Shown in pieces: positions 25,768 through 34,101 of a stretch of 64,000 nt of DNA (position 1 is the first letter of the stretch; the number at the start of each line of letters is the position of its first letter). The stretch spans positions 38,393-102,392 of the forward strand of contig NZ_LZJF01000197.1 in assembly GCF_001666835.1 (NCBI RefSeq). Direction: 5' to 3'. Under the pieces are notes generated by a model. The model was not told the origin of the DNA. It was given only the letters and a program-made list of their open reading frames with translations, and did no database searches. Origin of the DNA: Mycobacterium sp. E3251. GTDB taxonomy: Bacteria; Actinomycetota; Actinomycetes; Mycobacteriales; Mycobacteriaceae. The translations under genes and the position numbers were made by a program.

Positions 25768-26985
25768 ATGACCCACTTCATCTCGATCGGCACTTATGCG
25801 CCGCCGTGGTGCGAGGGCGACCGGCGGGTCAAAGGACCCGACGAGGACGCGCTCACCATGGCTGTGGCGGCCGGCCGGGCTTCCGACGCTGATGCTATTG
25901 CCCGTCGCGTAATCCTGGTCTCCCGCGACTTTCCGCTCATCGAAGGCGGCAACGGCGCAGTCCTGCTGGCTGCGCTGTCCCTGCCGGCCGACACGCCGAT
26001 CACGGAGGTGCTCGGCGGCGCGCCCGCCGTCCTGGACCAGCTCCTGACGGCGTCGCCCGGCACGCTGGTGATTGCGGCCGACGACAACGGCGGGGCGGTG
26101 GGTGCGGCTGCCGTGTTGATCGGCGACGGCGAACCCACGTTGACCGCGGTCGGACGTCAGACGAGGAGCCTGCCGCTGGTGGCGCGGAGCGGCGACGGCA
26201 AGTGTCATTCCTATGCCGACCCGCGCCTGCAGCGTGAGGTCGGGATCCGGGGCACCATGAGCCGGCTCGAGCTGACCGGTGGCCCCGTGGTGGCCGCGGT
26301 GGCGGGCGTTGCCGCCGCACAACTCGGCGGTGATGTAAACACGAAAACGGCCGTCGAGGACCCTCGGGTGTCCGCCGCCGCGGTCATCAGGGTGATCGCC
26401 GAGGCGATCGAGAGCGGCACGCACGGCCTGGTATTCGCGGCGGAACAGTCGACGATGAGCGTGGCGGAGCTCAGCACCGCGACCGGCCCGCGCGTTGCCC
26501 GCGATGAGGCGCCCGCTCGCGAGCTTCCCGCCAGCCGGGTCGCCGAGGGGGTCGGCATTCCCATCTCGCTGCCGGCATACAGCCGTGCATTCGAGCCCAA
26601 GATTCGTTGGGAGGCAGCCGTATTCGACGAGCGGCCCGGTATCGATTCCGCGCCGCAGTTTCCACCCCGAGTCCGCGTCGACAACTCCGGTGCCCTCGCC
26701 ACCGAATACCGGCTGGAGCCGTTGCCGCGAACGGGCACCGTCTACACCCACACGACCATTCGGATACCGGTACCGGATCTCCCCGGCCCGTACTCGCTTG
26801 CCGTCGTGCAACTCGACGGCAGCCCGGTTCGGGTGCTGATGAAGGTGACCGGGGTTCCCGCGGGCGAGGCGACGATCGGGCAGTCCGGTGCGGTGGTGTT
26901 GCGGCGAATCGCCACCCGCGCAGGCATACCCGATTACGGCTACGCGTTCTGGCCCGGCCGTGGCAAGGAAGGAGCTCTGGCATGA
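25768..26985 (+). CDS. OB-fold (DUF35) protein fused to HMG-CoA-synthase/thiolase-like N-terminal domain
   Basis: A 405-residue two-part protein. Residues 1-250 resemble the first domain of HMG-CoA-synthase/KAS III-like enzymes (ISIGTYAPPWC, DEDALTMAVAAGR) but lack the active-site Cys and most motifs. Residues about 285-405 are a DUF35 OB fold (LPRTGTVYTHTTIRIP, GPYSLAVVQLDG, VTGVPAGEATIGQSG), yet the CxxC zinc-ribbon pairs normally found before it are absent. DUF35 proteins such as ChsH2 partner thiolase-like aldolases. The gene overlaps the following thiolase (ATGA), so the two products probably form a complex. Confidence 0.8.
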   Translation: MTHFISIGTYAPPWCEGDRRVKGPDEDALTMAVAAGRASDADAIARRVILVSRDFPLIEGGNGAVLLAALSLPADTPITEVLGGAPAVLDQLLTASPGTLVIAADDNGGAVGAAAVLIGDGEPTLTAVGRQTRSLPLVARSGDGKCHSYADPRLQREVGIRGTMSRLELTGGPVVAAVAGVAAAQLGGDVNTKTAVEDPRVSAAAVIRVIAEAIESGTHGLVFAAEQSTMSVAELSTATGPRVARDEAPARELPASRVAEGVGIPISLPAYSRAFEPKIRWEAAVFDERPGIDSAPQFPPRVRVDNSGALATEYRLEPLPRTGTVYTHTTIRIPVPDLPGPYSLAVVQLDGSPVRVLMKVTGVPAGEATIGQSGAVVLRRIATRAGIPDYGYAFWPGRGKEGALA

Positions 26986-28142
26986 GGAACGTCGCCATCG
27001 TGGGTGCCGGAATGACCCCGTTCGCCGAACATTTCGAACTGGGCATCAAGGACCTGGTGCCGATGGCGTACGCCGAAGCCGTCGGCAACGTCGACAAGGG
27101 CATCGAGAAGTCCGAGATCGAGGCGGCGTGGTTCGGAGAGCTGTCGACCACCGACGGCTTCCCGTCGGGCATCCTCGCCGATACCCTCGACCTCACCGAC
27201 ATACCCGTTACTCGCGTCGAGAATGCCTGTGCCACAGGCAATGACGCGATCCGCAACGGCACCATGGCTATCGCGTCGGGCTTCTACGACGTGGTCCTGG
27301 TGGTGGGGGCGGACAAGGTGCGCGAGACCGCTTCCAACACCACCTTCTGGGACTGGGCGGCGATGACCCGCGACAACGCCTGGGATTACCCCCTCGGTCT
27401 GGTGGCTCCTGCGAACTTCGCGTTGCACGTCAACCGCTACCTGCACGAGTCGCCGGCGACCAAGGAACACATGGCCATGGTCGCGGTGAAAAACCACTTC
27501 CATGCGCTGAAGAACCCCAAAGCGCAACTGCGCTACGAGATCAGCGTTGAGAAGGCGCTCGCCGCACCCATCGTTGTGGAACCGTTCGGCCTCTACGACT
27601 GCACACCGCAAAGCGACGGAGCGGCTGCGGTTATCTTGGCAGCCGAGGACGTAGTCGACCGCTACACGGACCGCCCGGTCTGGGTGCGCGGGGTCGGCAT
27701 CGGGATGGATCGGGTGATGCATCAGCACAAGCAGGACATGACCACGTTTCCGCCGACCGTGCGGGCGGCCAAGTCGGCCATGCGGATGGCGGGGCTGACA
27801 CCGAGTGACATCGATGTGGCCGAGGTGCACGACTGCTTCACCGGGGTGGAACTGATCAGCTACGAGGACCTCGGCTTCGCCAGCAGGTTCGAGGCATACA
27901 AGCTGGTGGAAGCGCGCGAGAACTACGTGGGCGGCTCGATCCCGATCAACCCCAGCGGGGGCCTGAAGGCCAAGGGACACCCGCCGGGCGCCACCGGCGT
28001 GGCGCAGTGCTATGAACTGTTTAACCAGCTCCGCGGCCAGGCGGAGAACCAAGTCGACGGCGCGCGGTTTGCCTTGGCGCACAACATCGGTGGTCCAACC
28101 GCGGTCTCCGCGGTGACCATCCTTTCCAACCAGAAAGACTGA
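26982..28142 (+). CDS. Thiolase / SCP-x-type acetyltransferase
   Basis: A 386-residue thiolase starting at ATG 26982 within the stop of the DUF35 fusion. Active-site residues are present: nucleophile C83 in VENACATGND, a HDCF motif (AEVHDCFTGVEL) and GHPPGATG near the end. This pattern is that of SCP-x-type thiolases, which cleave 3-oxoacyl-CoA of branched or sterol-like chains. With the upstream DUF35 partner and the downstream enoyl-CoA hydratase, it would close a beta-oxidation cycle. Frames upstream of 26982 belong to antisense or overlapping translation and are excluded. Confidence 0.9.
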   Translation: MRNVAIVGAGMTPFAEHFELGIKDLVPMAYAEAVGNVDKGIEKSEIEAAWFGELSTTDGFPSGILADTLDLTDIPVTRVENACATGNDAIRNGTMAIASGFYDVVLVVGADKVRETASNTTFWDWAAMTRDNAWDYPLGLVAPANFALHVNRYLHESPATKEHMAMVAVKNHFHALKNPKAQLRYEISVEKALAAPIVVEPFGLYDCTPQSDGAAAVILAAEDVVDRYTDRPVWVRGVGIGMDRVMHQHKQDMTTFPPTVRAAKSAMRMAGLTPSDIDVAEVHDCFTGVELISYEDLGFASRFEAYKLVEARENYVGGSIPINPSGGLKAKGHPPGATGVAQCYELFNQLRGQAENQVDGARFALAHNIGGPTAVSAVTILSNQKD

Positions 28143-28153
28143 CGGGACATCAC

Positions 28154-28963
28154 ATGACGACTTCCGATATCGCCACCCTCCCCGGCTACGAGCAGTTCGC
28201 CCCATGGCTGTTGGTGGAGAAGCGCGGCAACGTCCACGTGGTGAGCATCAACCGACCGGAGGCGCTCAACGCCGTCACCGAGGAGGTGCACCACGCATTC
28301 GCCACCATCTGGAAGGTGCTCGACGCCGACGATGACGTCAAGGCGGTCGTGACTACCGGTGTCGGTAAGGCGTTCTCGGCCGGCGGGGACATGGTGATGT
28401 TCGGCCGCCTCATCGAGGACGAGGTGGCGCGCGCATTTCAGATCCACGAGGCCCGCACCGTCTTCCTCGAGGTGATCAACTTCCCGAAGCCCCTGGTGTC
28501 CGCGGTCAACGGGCCGGCGGTGGGGCTGGGCTGCTCGATCGCCCTGTTGTCCGACCTGCTGGTGATGGGGGAGAACAGCTACTTGGCCGACCCGCACGTG
28601 GCCGTTGGGCTCACTGCCGGGGACGGCGGTGCTGCCATGTTGCCCTTGCTGATCGGCATGATGAAAGCCAAGGAGTATGTGTTGCTTGGTGATCGGATCA
28701 CCGCGCCGATCGCGGAGAAGCTGAATCTGGTCACCAAGGTCGTCCCCGACGACGCGGTGCTCGAGGAGGCGCTGGCACTCGGCGAGCGGTTCGCCGCACT
28801 GCCGCCGCAGGCTCTGCGGTCGTCGAAGGTCGCGCTGAACATGCACCTGGCCCGGGCTGCTCAAGGTGTTCTGGAGTACGCGCTCGCCGAGGAACTGACG
28901 TCGTTCTCGACGCCGGAGTTCAAGGAGCGAGTCGCCGCGTTCCGCGCTCGATCCAAGAAGTAG
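28154..28963 (+). CDS. Enoyl-CoA hydratase/isomerase family protein
   Basis: A 269-residue crotonase-fold protein. The oxyanion-hole segments KAFSAGGDM and NGPAVGLGCSIALLSD are clear. In the catalytic loop DPHVAVGLTAGDGG, Asp occupies a position that is often Glu, a substitution seen in several mycobacterial EchA proteins, so the exact reaction (hydration, isomerisation or hydrolysis) is uncertain. It is third in the DUF35-fusion/thiolase/hydratase operon, 11 bases after the thiolase, and ends eight bases before the convergent hotdog gene's stop. Confidence 0.88.
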   Translation: MTTSDIATLPGYEQFAPWLLVEKRGNVHVVSINRPEALNAVTEEVHHAFATIWKVLDADDDVKAVVTTGVGKAFSAGGDMVMFGRLIEDEVARAFQIHEARTVFLEVINFPKPLVSAVNGPAVGLGCSIALLSDLLVMGENSYLADPHVAVGLTAGDGGAAMLPLLIGMMKAKEYVLLGDRITAPIAEKLNLVTKVVPDDAVLEEALALGERFAALPPQALRSSKVALNMHLARAAQGVLEYALAEELTSFSTPEFKERVAAFRARSKK

Positions 28964-28970
28964 CCCCTTG

Positions 28971-29807
28971 CTAGCGGTAGGCGGTGACGCGCGCCGTCAC
29001 CGCGGGCTTGCCGTCGTCGCCGATCGCACGCGCGTCGGCGACGGCAGTGCCGCGTCCGATGCGCAGCGGCGCCGCTTCGTAGCGAGACCGGTCGCCGCCG
29101 TAGAAGGGACGCAGAAAGTTCACCCGGACCGATGCGGTTCGCATCGGCGCGCCACCCGTGTTCACCGTCGCGGACGCGGCCAATTCGAGTCCCGCCGAGG
29201 CGACTCCGCCGTTGATGACCCCAACGGCGTTGTTGAGGAACGGGTCTACGTGCTGGCGCAGGACGTGCACCGCGTCGGCAGGCGGCATGGGTTCCACGGC
29301 CATCAGCTCCGCCAGGGAGGTATTGAAATTCTTGGCCACCGTCTCGGCGGGCTCGCTCAGGTCGAGGGCGTCGGGTGTGACGTAGTACGACCGCACGGTA
29401 CCCCCGCCGATGACGACGCCGTCGCAAGTCAGGGTGCACACCGAAAGCGCTGACCCGCTGTCGCGAGGGCCCAGCGGTCGCCCAGATGCGACAACGGGGG
29501 AGGCGCCGATTGCGGTCGCCCGCTCGCTCCCTTCGGGGCTTAGCTCGATGGCCAATTCGGTGGACACCGTCCACTCGGCGTCGCGATGCCGGAAGTGGTT
29601 GGATAATCCGCTGACGGCATCGATGAGCACGCCGAGTGGGCCGATGGTCGGCAGGTTGGTGAAGGGATTGCGCATGCCCGCGAGCGGCATCGACATCTCT
29701 ACGACGGCGGACTCCTGATCCGCGATCAATACCTCGATCCCAAACCGCCGGAGCAGATGAATCGGCGTCTCGATGTCGTGGCCGGTGTCCCGGCTGACAT
29801 CTGTCAT
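28971..29807 (-). CDS. Double-hotdog thioesterase-like protein (PaaI/4HBT group)
   Basis: A 278-residue protein with two hotdog-like halves: residues about 40-140 (MRNPFTNLPTIGPLGVLIDAVSGL) and 185-278 (NNAVGVINGGVASAGLELAAS, then VRVNFLRPFYGGD). The ATG at 29807 overlaps the stop of the GntR gene (ATGA) and is preferred over an open extension upstream. Such proteins hydrolyse acyl-CoA or bind CoA esters. Being the only gene co-transcribed with the GntR regulator, it may act on the regulator's effector (inference). Confidence 0.82.
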   Translation of the reverse strand: MTDVSRDTGHDIETPIHLLRRFGIEVLIADQESAVVEMSMPLAGMRNPFTNLPTIGPLGVLIDAVSGLSNHFRHRDAEWTVSTELAIELSPEGSERATAIGASPVVASGRPLGPRDSGSALSVCTLTCDGVVIGGGTVRSYYVTPDALDLSEPAETVAKNFNTSLAELMAVEPMPPADAVHVLRQHVDPFLNNAVGVINGGVASAGLELAASATVNTGGAPMRTASVRVNFLRPFYGGDRSRYEAAPLRIGRGTAVADARAIGDDGKPAVTARVTAYR

Positions 29808-30544
29808 TCGAGAAGGTCGACGACAGTGGATAATTCGGAACCCGACAGCACGAATTCCTCCGCCTTCTGTAGGTGCTTTTTCCACAGCTCGCCGGCCTTC
29901 TCGGCGTCCCCCGCCTTGATCAGATCCAGCACCATGCGGTGTGTCTTCGCGGACCGGCGGACCGCCTGTTCCGCGCGAGCACCTTCGGTGGGCTGCAGCG
30001 AGCGATTCGCCTTCTCGACGATGTGATGCAGCATGTCGCTGACGATCTGCAGGGTCTTGTTGCCCGACAGCCGTGCGATGGCGGCGTGGAAGTCCGTCAG
30101 TTGGACCACGGCATCGCTGCCCGGTTTCAACTGCTCCTCGGCTTCGACGATCTGCTCCAACTCCGCGATCACCTTTGCGTTGCGCTCTTTGGCCAGCCGT
30201 ACGACCATCGGCGTCTCGAGAGCCATTCGCGCGTCGTAGACGTCTTTGAGCGTCACGCCTTCATACTCGAGAATCACTCCGGCATAACGGGCAAGCGTTT
30301 CGCGTCGCGGTCGGGTGACCTTGGCGCCACCTCGTACGCCACGCTGCACGACGATCAGCGATTCCGATTCGAGAACGCGGAATGCCTCCCGCAGCGTCGG
30401 CCGCGACACACCGAACCGCTCCATCAGTTCTGACTCGGGGGGCAGCATCGTCCCTTCGGCGATCTCGCCGCGGATGAACATCCTGCGCAGGACGGTGGCC
30501 ACGCGATCGGCCATCTTCGGCTCGCGAAGGCTGGTGACCTCCAT
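29804..30544 (-). CDS. GntR-family (FadR/FCD subfamily) transcriptional regulator
   Basis: A 246-residue regulator. Residues 8-75 form the winged helix (ADRVATVLRRMFIRGEI, PPESELMERFGVSRPTLREAFRVLE), and residues about 95-225 form the all-helical FCD ligand domain with the metal-type residues (LTDFHAAIARLSGN, MLHHIVEKA, KTHRMVLD). FCD regulators bind small acids or acyl-CoA. The shared motif (site C) lies only 27-47 bases upstream of its ATG, so self-regulation is likely. It is a candidate controller of the wider motif set in this window. Confidence 0.9.
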   Translation of the reverse strand: MEVTSLREPKMADRVATVLRRMFIRGEIAEGTMLPPESELMERFGVSRPTLREAFRVLESESLIVVQRGVRGGAKVTRPRRETLARYAGVILEYEGVTLKDVYDARMALETPMVVRLAKERNAKVIAELEQIVEAEEQLKPGSDAVVQLTDFHAAIARLSGNKTLQIVSDMLHHIVEKANRSLQPTEGARAEQAVRRSAKTHRMVLDLIKAGDAEKAGELWKKHLQKAEEFVLSGSELSTVVDLLE

Positions 30545-30570
30545 ATCGACCCTCCACCGTAGTCGTAATC

Positions 30571-30591
30571 AACTAACTGTTTGTAGGTTAG
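30571..30591 (-). promoter_or_regulatory. Shared motif site C upstream of gntR
   Basis: Read on the minus strand, AACAGTTAGTT lies within the common motif and forms AAC-N5-GTT. On the plus strand the block also has a CTAAC (30573-30577) and GTTAG (30587-30591) inverted repeat with nine bases between. It is 27 bases upstream of the gntR start. Confidence 0.5.
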
Positions 30592-30645
30592 CCGAACGGC
30601 CCTGCGCAAATCGCTAACGCACCCGCTCAGTGAGCAAGCTCATCG

Positions 30646-31788
30646 TCAAAAGCCCATCGCGCGGCCCATCAGATCCTTCATGATCTCGGTGGTGCCCGCA
30701 TAAAGTCGCTGCACCCGCGAGTCGCGCCACAGTCGAGCCACCTCGTACTCGTTGATGTAGCCGTAGCCGCCGTGCAGCTGCAGGCACCGGTCGAGGATCT
30801 CCCACTGCACCTCGGAGGTCCACCATTTGAGGCCCGCCGCGTCGGCGTCGGACAGGGTGCCCTCGTTGACCGCAAGCACGCACTGGTCGAGATACGTCTG
30901 TGCAGCGTCGAGTTTCACCTGCATCTCGGCGATGAAGTGCCGGTTGACTTGGAATGTACCGATCGGCTGGCCGAAGGCCGTGCGCTCCAGTGCATAAGCC
31001 TTGGTGAGATCGAGCGCTCGCCGGGCTGCGGGTAACGCATAGCAGGCCACGCCGACCCGCTCGAAGGGCAGATTGGACACCAGGTGATAGAAGCCGCGGT
31101 TCAGCTCCCCGACGAGGTTCTCCTTGGGAACCCTGACGTTGTCGAAGAACAACTCTGCGGTGTCCGCGGAGAACTGCCCGATCTTGTCGAGTTTGCGTCC
31201 GCGGGTGAATCCCTCCATACCGTCTTCGATCATCACCAGGCTGATGCCTTTGCGCCCCGCCGCCGGATCGGTCTTCACCGCCGCGAGCACGAGCTTCGAC
31301 AGCAGCCCGTTGCTGATGAACGTTTTCTGCCCGTTGACTACCCAGTGATCGCCCTCGTCTCGGGCGGTGGTCTTGATGCCGGCCAAGTCGGATCCCGCCG
31401 CCGGCTCGGACATCGCAATCGAACCGATGTACTCCCCGGAGATGAATTTCGGCAGCCAACGCGCCTTCTGTTCATCGGTGGTCAAGCTGTTGAGATAAGG
31501 CATCAGGATGTCGTTTTGGACGCCGAGGCCGATGCCGACCGAGCCGGTCATGAACATCTCTTCGGAGATGATCTGGTTGAACCGGAAGTCCTTGACACCA
31601 AGCCCGCCGTACTTCTCGTCGAACTCCCAACCGATCAGACCGTGCTCGCCCGCGGCCAGCCACGCTTCACGGCTGACCTTGCCGTCGCGTTCCCACTTCT
31701 CCACGTTGGGAACGCACTCCCGCTCGAAGAACTCCCGCGCGGTGGCGCGGAAGTCGTCGTGTACCTCGTCGAAAATGTTGCGGCGCAT
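30646..31788 (-). CDS. Acyl-CoA dehydrogenase, long-chain type
   Basis: A 380-residue acyl-CoA dehydrogenase with all family landmarks: WEFDEKYGGLGVKDF, AMSEPAAGSDLAGIKTTA, ALERTAFGQPIGTFQVNRH and LHGGYGYINEYEVARLWRD. The catalytic base appears to be the Glu in LPFERVGVACYA, as in long-chain and isovaleryl-type enzymes; accordingly the C-terminal segment reads LYAGTTEIMKD with Gly at the other possible Glu position. It probably works as a homotetramer and is the last gene of the three-fadE operon starting at 33992. Confidence 0.92.
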   Translation of the reverse strand: MRRNIFDEVHDDFRATAREFFERECVPNVEKWERDGKVSREAWLAAGEHGLIGWEFDEKYGGLGVKDFRFNQIISEEMFMTGSVGIGLGVQNDILMPYLNSLTTDEQKARWLPKFISGEYIGSIAMSEPAAGSDLAGIKTTARDEGDHWVVNGQKTFISNGLLSKLVLAAVKTDPAAGRKGISLVMIEDGMEGFTRGRKLDKIGQFSADTAELFFDNVRVPKENLVGELNRGFYHLVSNLPFERVGVACYALPAARRALDLTKAYALERTAFGQPIGTFQVNRHFIAEMQVKLDAAQTYLDQCVLAVNEGTLSDADAAGLKWWTSEVQWEILDRCLQLHGGYGYINEYEVARLWRDSRVQRLYAGTTEIMKDLMGRAMGF

Positions 31789-31794
31789 GATTCC

Positions 31795-32793
31795 TCAGTC
31801 CAGGTTGATGATCGCGGGAAGTGCGCGTCCGGGCGCAAAGGTGTCGAACAGGCGGTCGGCTAGCAGCGACTCCAGCTGCGAGTAGGAGCCGCACAGCGCA
31901 TCGATCTGAAAGCCTCGCTTTACGTATCGATGGAGGTCGTGTTCGGCGGTCAACCCGACCGCCCCGCACACCTGCAAGACGGCGTCGGCGACGCCGCGGT
32001 GTGCCCGACCCGCCGCCACCTTCGCGGCTTGGGCCGACAACACCCCGCCGTAGCGCCACGAGTCCTCGAGAAGTGCGCGCGCGCCCTCCAATTTGGCCGC
32101 GGCAGCCGCTAGGGCATGGCGCGGGGACTGCAGCGAGCCGATCGGCGAACCGAACTGGACGCGGACGCTGACGTGTTCGACGGCGATGTGCAGCGCCTGG
32201 TCCGCCAACGCCACGAGTTCGGTGGCCAGCGAGCGGTGCGCCGCCGCGATCGCGCGGCCCCACTCCGTTGACGCGTCGATGAGGTCGCCGTCGGCGACCC
32301 CCTCGACGCGACACCAGATCACACTTGCGTCGAATGTGTCGAGGGGTTCGCTCCGCAGCTGACCGGCGTCGACGACGGCGACGGCGACCGTTCCCATGGC
32401 GCCAGAGATCGGAACCAGGACGCGGCCGCGTGGCGGACCGAGCAGGATGCCTTTGACGTGGCCCTCGGTCGAACTGGGCGTGGACCCGTGGGACAGCGTG
32501 GGCAGCACGACGGCATCAACCGGCGAATCCACCAACGACGCCAGTTCAGCCAGCATGACGCGGTCCAGCGCGTCGGTCAGGGCCAGGGTTCGCCCCTGCG
32601 CCCGGAATAACAACGCACACGCGTCCACCGGGTATTCGGATTCAATGTCCGACCAGCCGAGCTCGGCCAGCAGTGGACCGATGGCGACATGGTCTTGCTT
32701 GGCCGCGACTTCCTCGAACAGGCGGAACACCGCCTCTTCGATCATCGGCCACGATTCGTCGGTTGGATCTGCCCCTCGCGTGCGCATCGTCAC
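31795..32793 (-). CDS. Acyl-CoA dehydrogenase, small divergent subunit
   Basis: A 332-residue FadE-like protein with the C-terminal ACAD helix bundle recognisable (VSVRVQFGSPIGSLQSPRHALA; VLQVCGAVGLTAEHDLHRYVKRG) and a short, divergent N-terminal half. GTG 32793 overlaps the stop of the upstream fadE (GTGA); an ATG at 32787 is a close alternative. The layout (full-length fadE followed by a short overlapping fadE) matches the heteromeric alpha2beta2 enzymes of mycobacterial sterol catabolism. The frame remains open far upstream, but that part is out-of-frame translation of the upstream gene. Confidence 0.83.
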   Translation of the reverse strand: MTMRTRGADPTDESWPMIEEAVFRLFEEVAAKQDHVAIGPLLAELGWSDIESEYPVDACALLFRAQGRTLALTDALDRVMLAELASLVDSPVDAVVLPTLSHGSTPSSTEGHVKGILLGPPRGRVLVPISGAMGTVAVAVVDAGQLRSEPLDTFDASVIWCRVEGVADGDLIDASTEWGRAIAAAHRSLATELVALADQALHIAVEHVSVRVQFGSPIGSLQSPRHALAAAAAKLEGARALLEDSWRYGGVLSAQAAKVAAGRAHRGVADAVLQVCGAVGLTAEHDLHRYVKRGFQIDALCGSYSQLESLLADRLFDTFAPGRALPAIINLD

Positions 32794-33992
32794 GATGCGC
32801 GCCTTTCCTTCGGCAGCCCGAGAATGTGGTCGGCGATGATCCCGCGCTGAACCTCGGCGGTGCCGCCCATGATTGTGGCGGCCCGCGAGTACCACCACTC
32901 CGCGCGTGCGGTGTCGAGCTCGGCAGGACCGCCCCCGGTGCCGACCATCATGTGGTCTCGCGCGACGTCGAGGATCAGGTCGTTGACCGCGCGCTCGGCC
33001 TCGCTGCAGAGCAGCTTGTCGATGCTGCTTTCGGGGCCAACGGACTCGCCGGCGGCCAGGTTGCGCACAGTGGTGGCGGCACGGGCCTGCGCCGTGATGA
33101 CGTCGACATAGACGCGCGCGAAGCGCTCTCGCTCGGCCGAAGCCGCTCCGCGCGTCACCATGTACTCGCGCAGCCGTCCCAACTCCATGAGCACCTTGTT
33201 CAGCGCCGCATAGCCGTACATGCCGCGCTCGTACTGCATCAAGAACATCGTCACGGCCCATCCGCCGCCGACCTCGCCCACCAGACGTTCCGGTGGCACC
33301 CGGACGTCGTCGAAGAACACCTCGGCGAGCTCGCGCCGCCCGCTGGCCAACGCGATCGGCCGCACCGTCACGCCGGGTGCGTCCGTGTCGATCAGCATCA
33401 TCGTCAAGCCCCGGTGCCTGCTCTCCGGCGACCCGGTGCGCACGAGCACGCAGAGCCGCTTGGCCGTGCCACCTTGACTGGTCCAGATTTTTTGGCCGTT
33501 GACGACGAATCCGCCCGCGCCGTCTTCGGTTGCACGGGTGCGCAGCGAGGCCAGGTCGCTGCCGGACTCCGGCTCGGAAAAGCCCTGTCCCCACCATTCG
33601 GTGCCGTCGAGGTAGCGGGGAAGGTACCCACCAGCCAGGTGAGGGGCGAACTTCAGGATCGCCGGGCCCATCACCTCCAAGGTCCACGCCTGCGCCGGGA
33701 TGGGCAGCATCGCGTTCGCAAGCTCCTCGTAGAGGACGGCACGGTGAATCTCGTTGCCGCCCAAGCCGCCGGCCGCCTCGGGCCAGCCATAGCGGTTCCA
33801 GCCGTCGGCGTGCAACCGTGTCATCACCGCCGCGTCGTGCTTGAGCCCGGCCTCGGCGGTCGTGGACGCGGCGGCGCGCCATTCGTCGGCGCAGTCTAGA
33901 TTGCGCAGATACTGCCGTAGATCCTGGCGGAAGGCCGCGACCCGCGAAACGTAGTCGACCCTGCTCGCGGTGTCGTCGACGGCGTCAAGCAC
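32790..33992 (-). CDS. Acyl-CoA dehydrogenase, full-length subunit
   Basis: A 400-residue FadE starting at GTG 33992 (AAGGGG nine bases upstream); the open frame upstream of this has no binding site and crosses the divergent promoter. Motifs: RYGWPEAAGGLGGNEIHRAV, GFSEPESGSDLASLRTRA, NGQKIWTSQGG, and the C-terminal TIMGGTAEVQRGIIADHILGLP. It is first in an operon of three fadE genes and overlaps the short subunit gene by four bases. It probably forms the FAD-binding half of a heteromeric acyl-CoA dehydrogenase. Confidence 0.9.
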   Translation of the reverse strand: MLDAVDDTASRVDYVSRVAAFRQDLRQYLRNLDCADEWRAAASTTAEAGLKHDAAVMTRLHADGWNRYGWPEAAGGLGGNEIHRAVLYEELANAMLPIPAQAWTLEVMGPAILKFAPHLAGGYLPRYLDGTEWWGQGFSEPESGSDLASLRTRATEDGAGGFVVNGQKIWTSQGGTAKRLCVLVRTGSPESRHRGLTMMLIDTDAPGVTVRPIALASGRRELAEVFFDDVRVPPERLVGEVGGGWAVTMFLMQYERGMYGYAALNKVLMELGRLREYMVTRGAASAERERFARVYVDVITAQARAATTVRNLAAGESVGPESSIDKLLCSEAERAVNDLILDVARDHMMVGTGGGPAELDTARAEWWYSRAATIMGGTAEVQRGIIADHILGLPKERRAS

Positions 33993-34040
33993 TGCGCACC
34001 CCTTGTCCAGTATTGGGATCCGGCCTACGCTCGAATCAGC

Positions 34041-34059
34041 TAAACAGTTATCTATAACA
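34041..34059 (+). promoter_or_regulatory. Shared motif site D in divergent promoter
   Basis: The gap between divergent starts at 33992 and 34102 contains TAAACAGTTATCTATAACA, including the inverted repeat GTTAT-CT-ATAAC (34047-34058). A TACACT hexamer at 34062-34067 is a plausible -10 element for the aldehyde dehydrogenase gene, so a protein bound here would block the promoter. Confidence 0.45.
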
Positions 34060-34101
34060 GGTACACTAGGCCGCGCCCACAGTCCAGCAGGAGGAGTGCC
34101 A

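Noticed and set aside
25435..26811. 458-codon minus-strand open frame
   Set aside because: Antisense to the DUF35-fusion gene and out of frame with the SDR; low-complexity composition and no motif.
26940..28205. 421-codon minus-strand open frame
   Set aside because: Mirrors the thiolase gene on the other strand, which has all catalytic motifs; no independent evidence.
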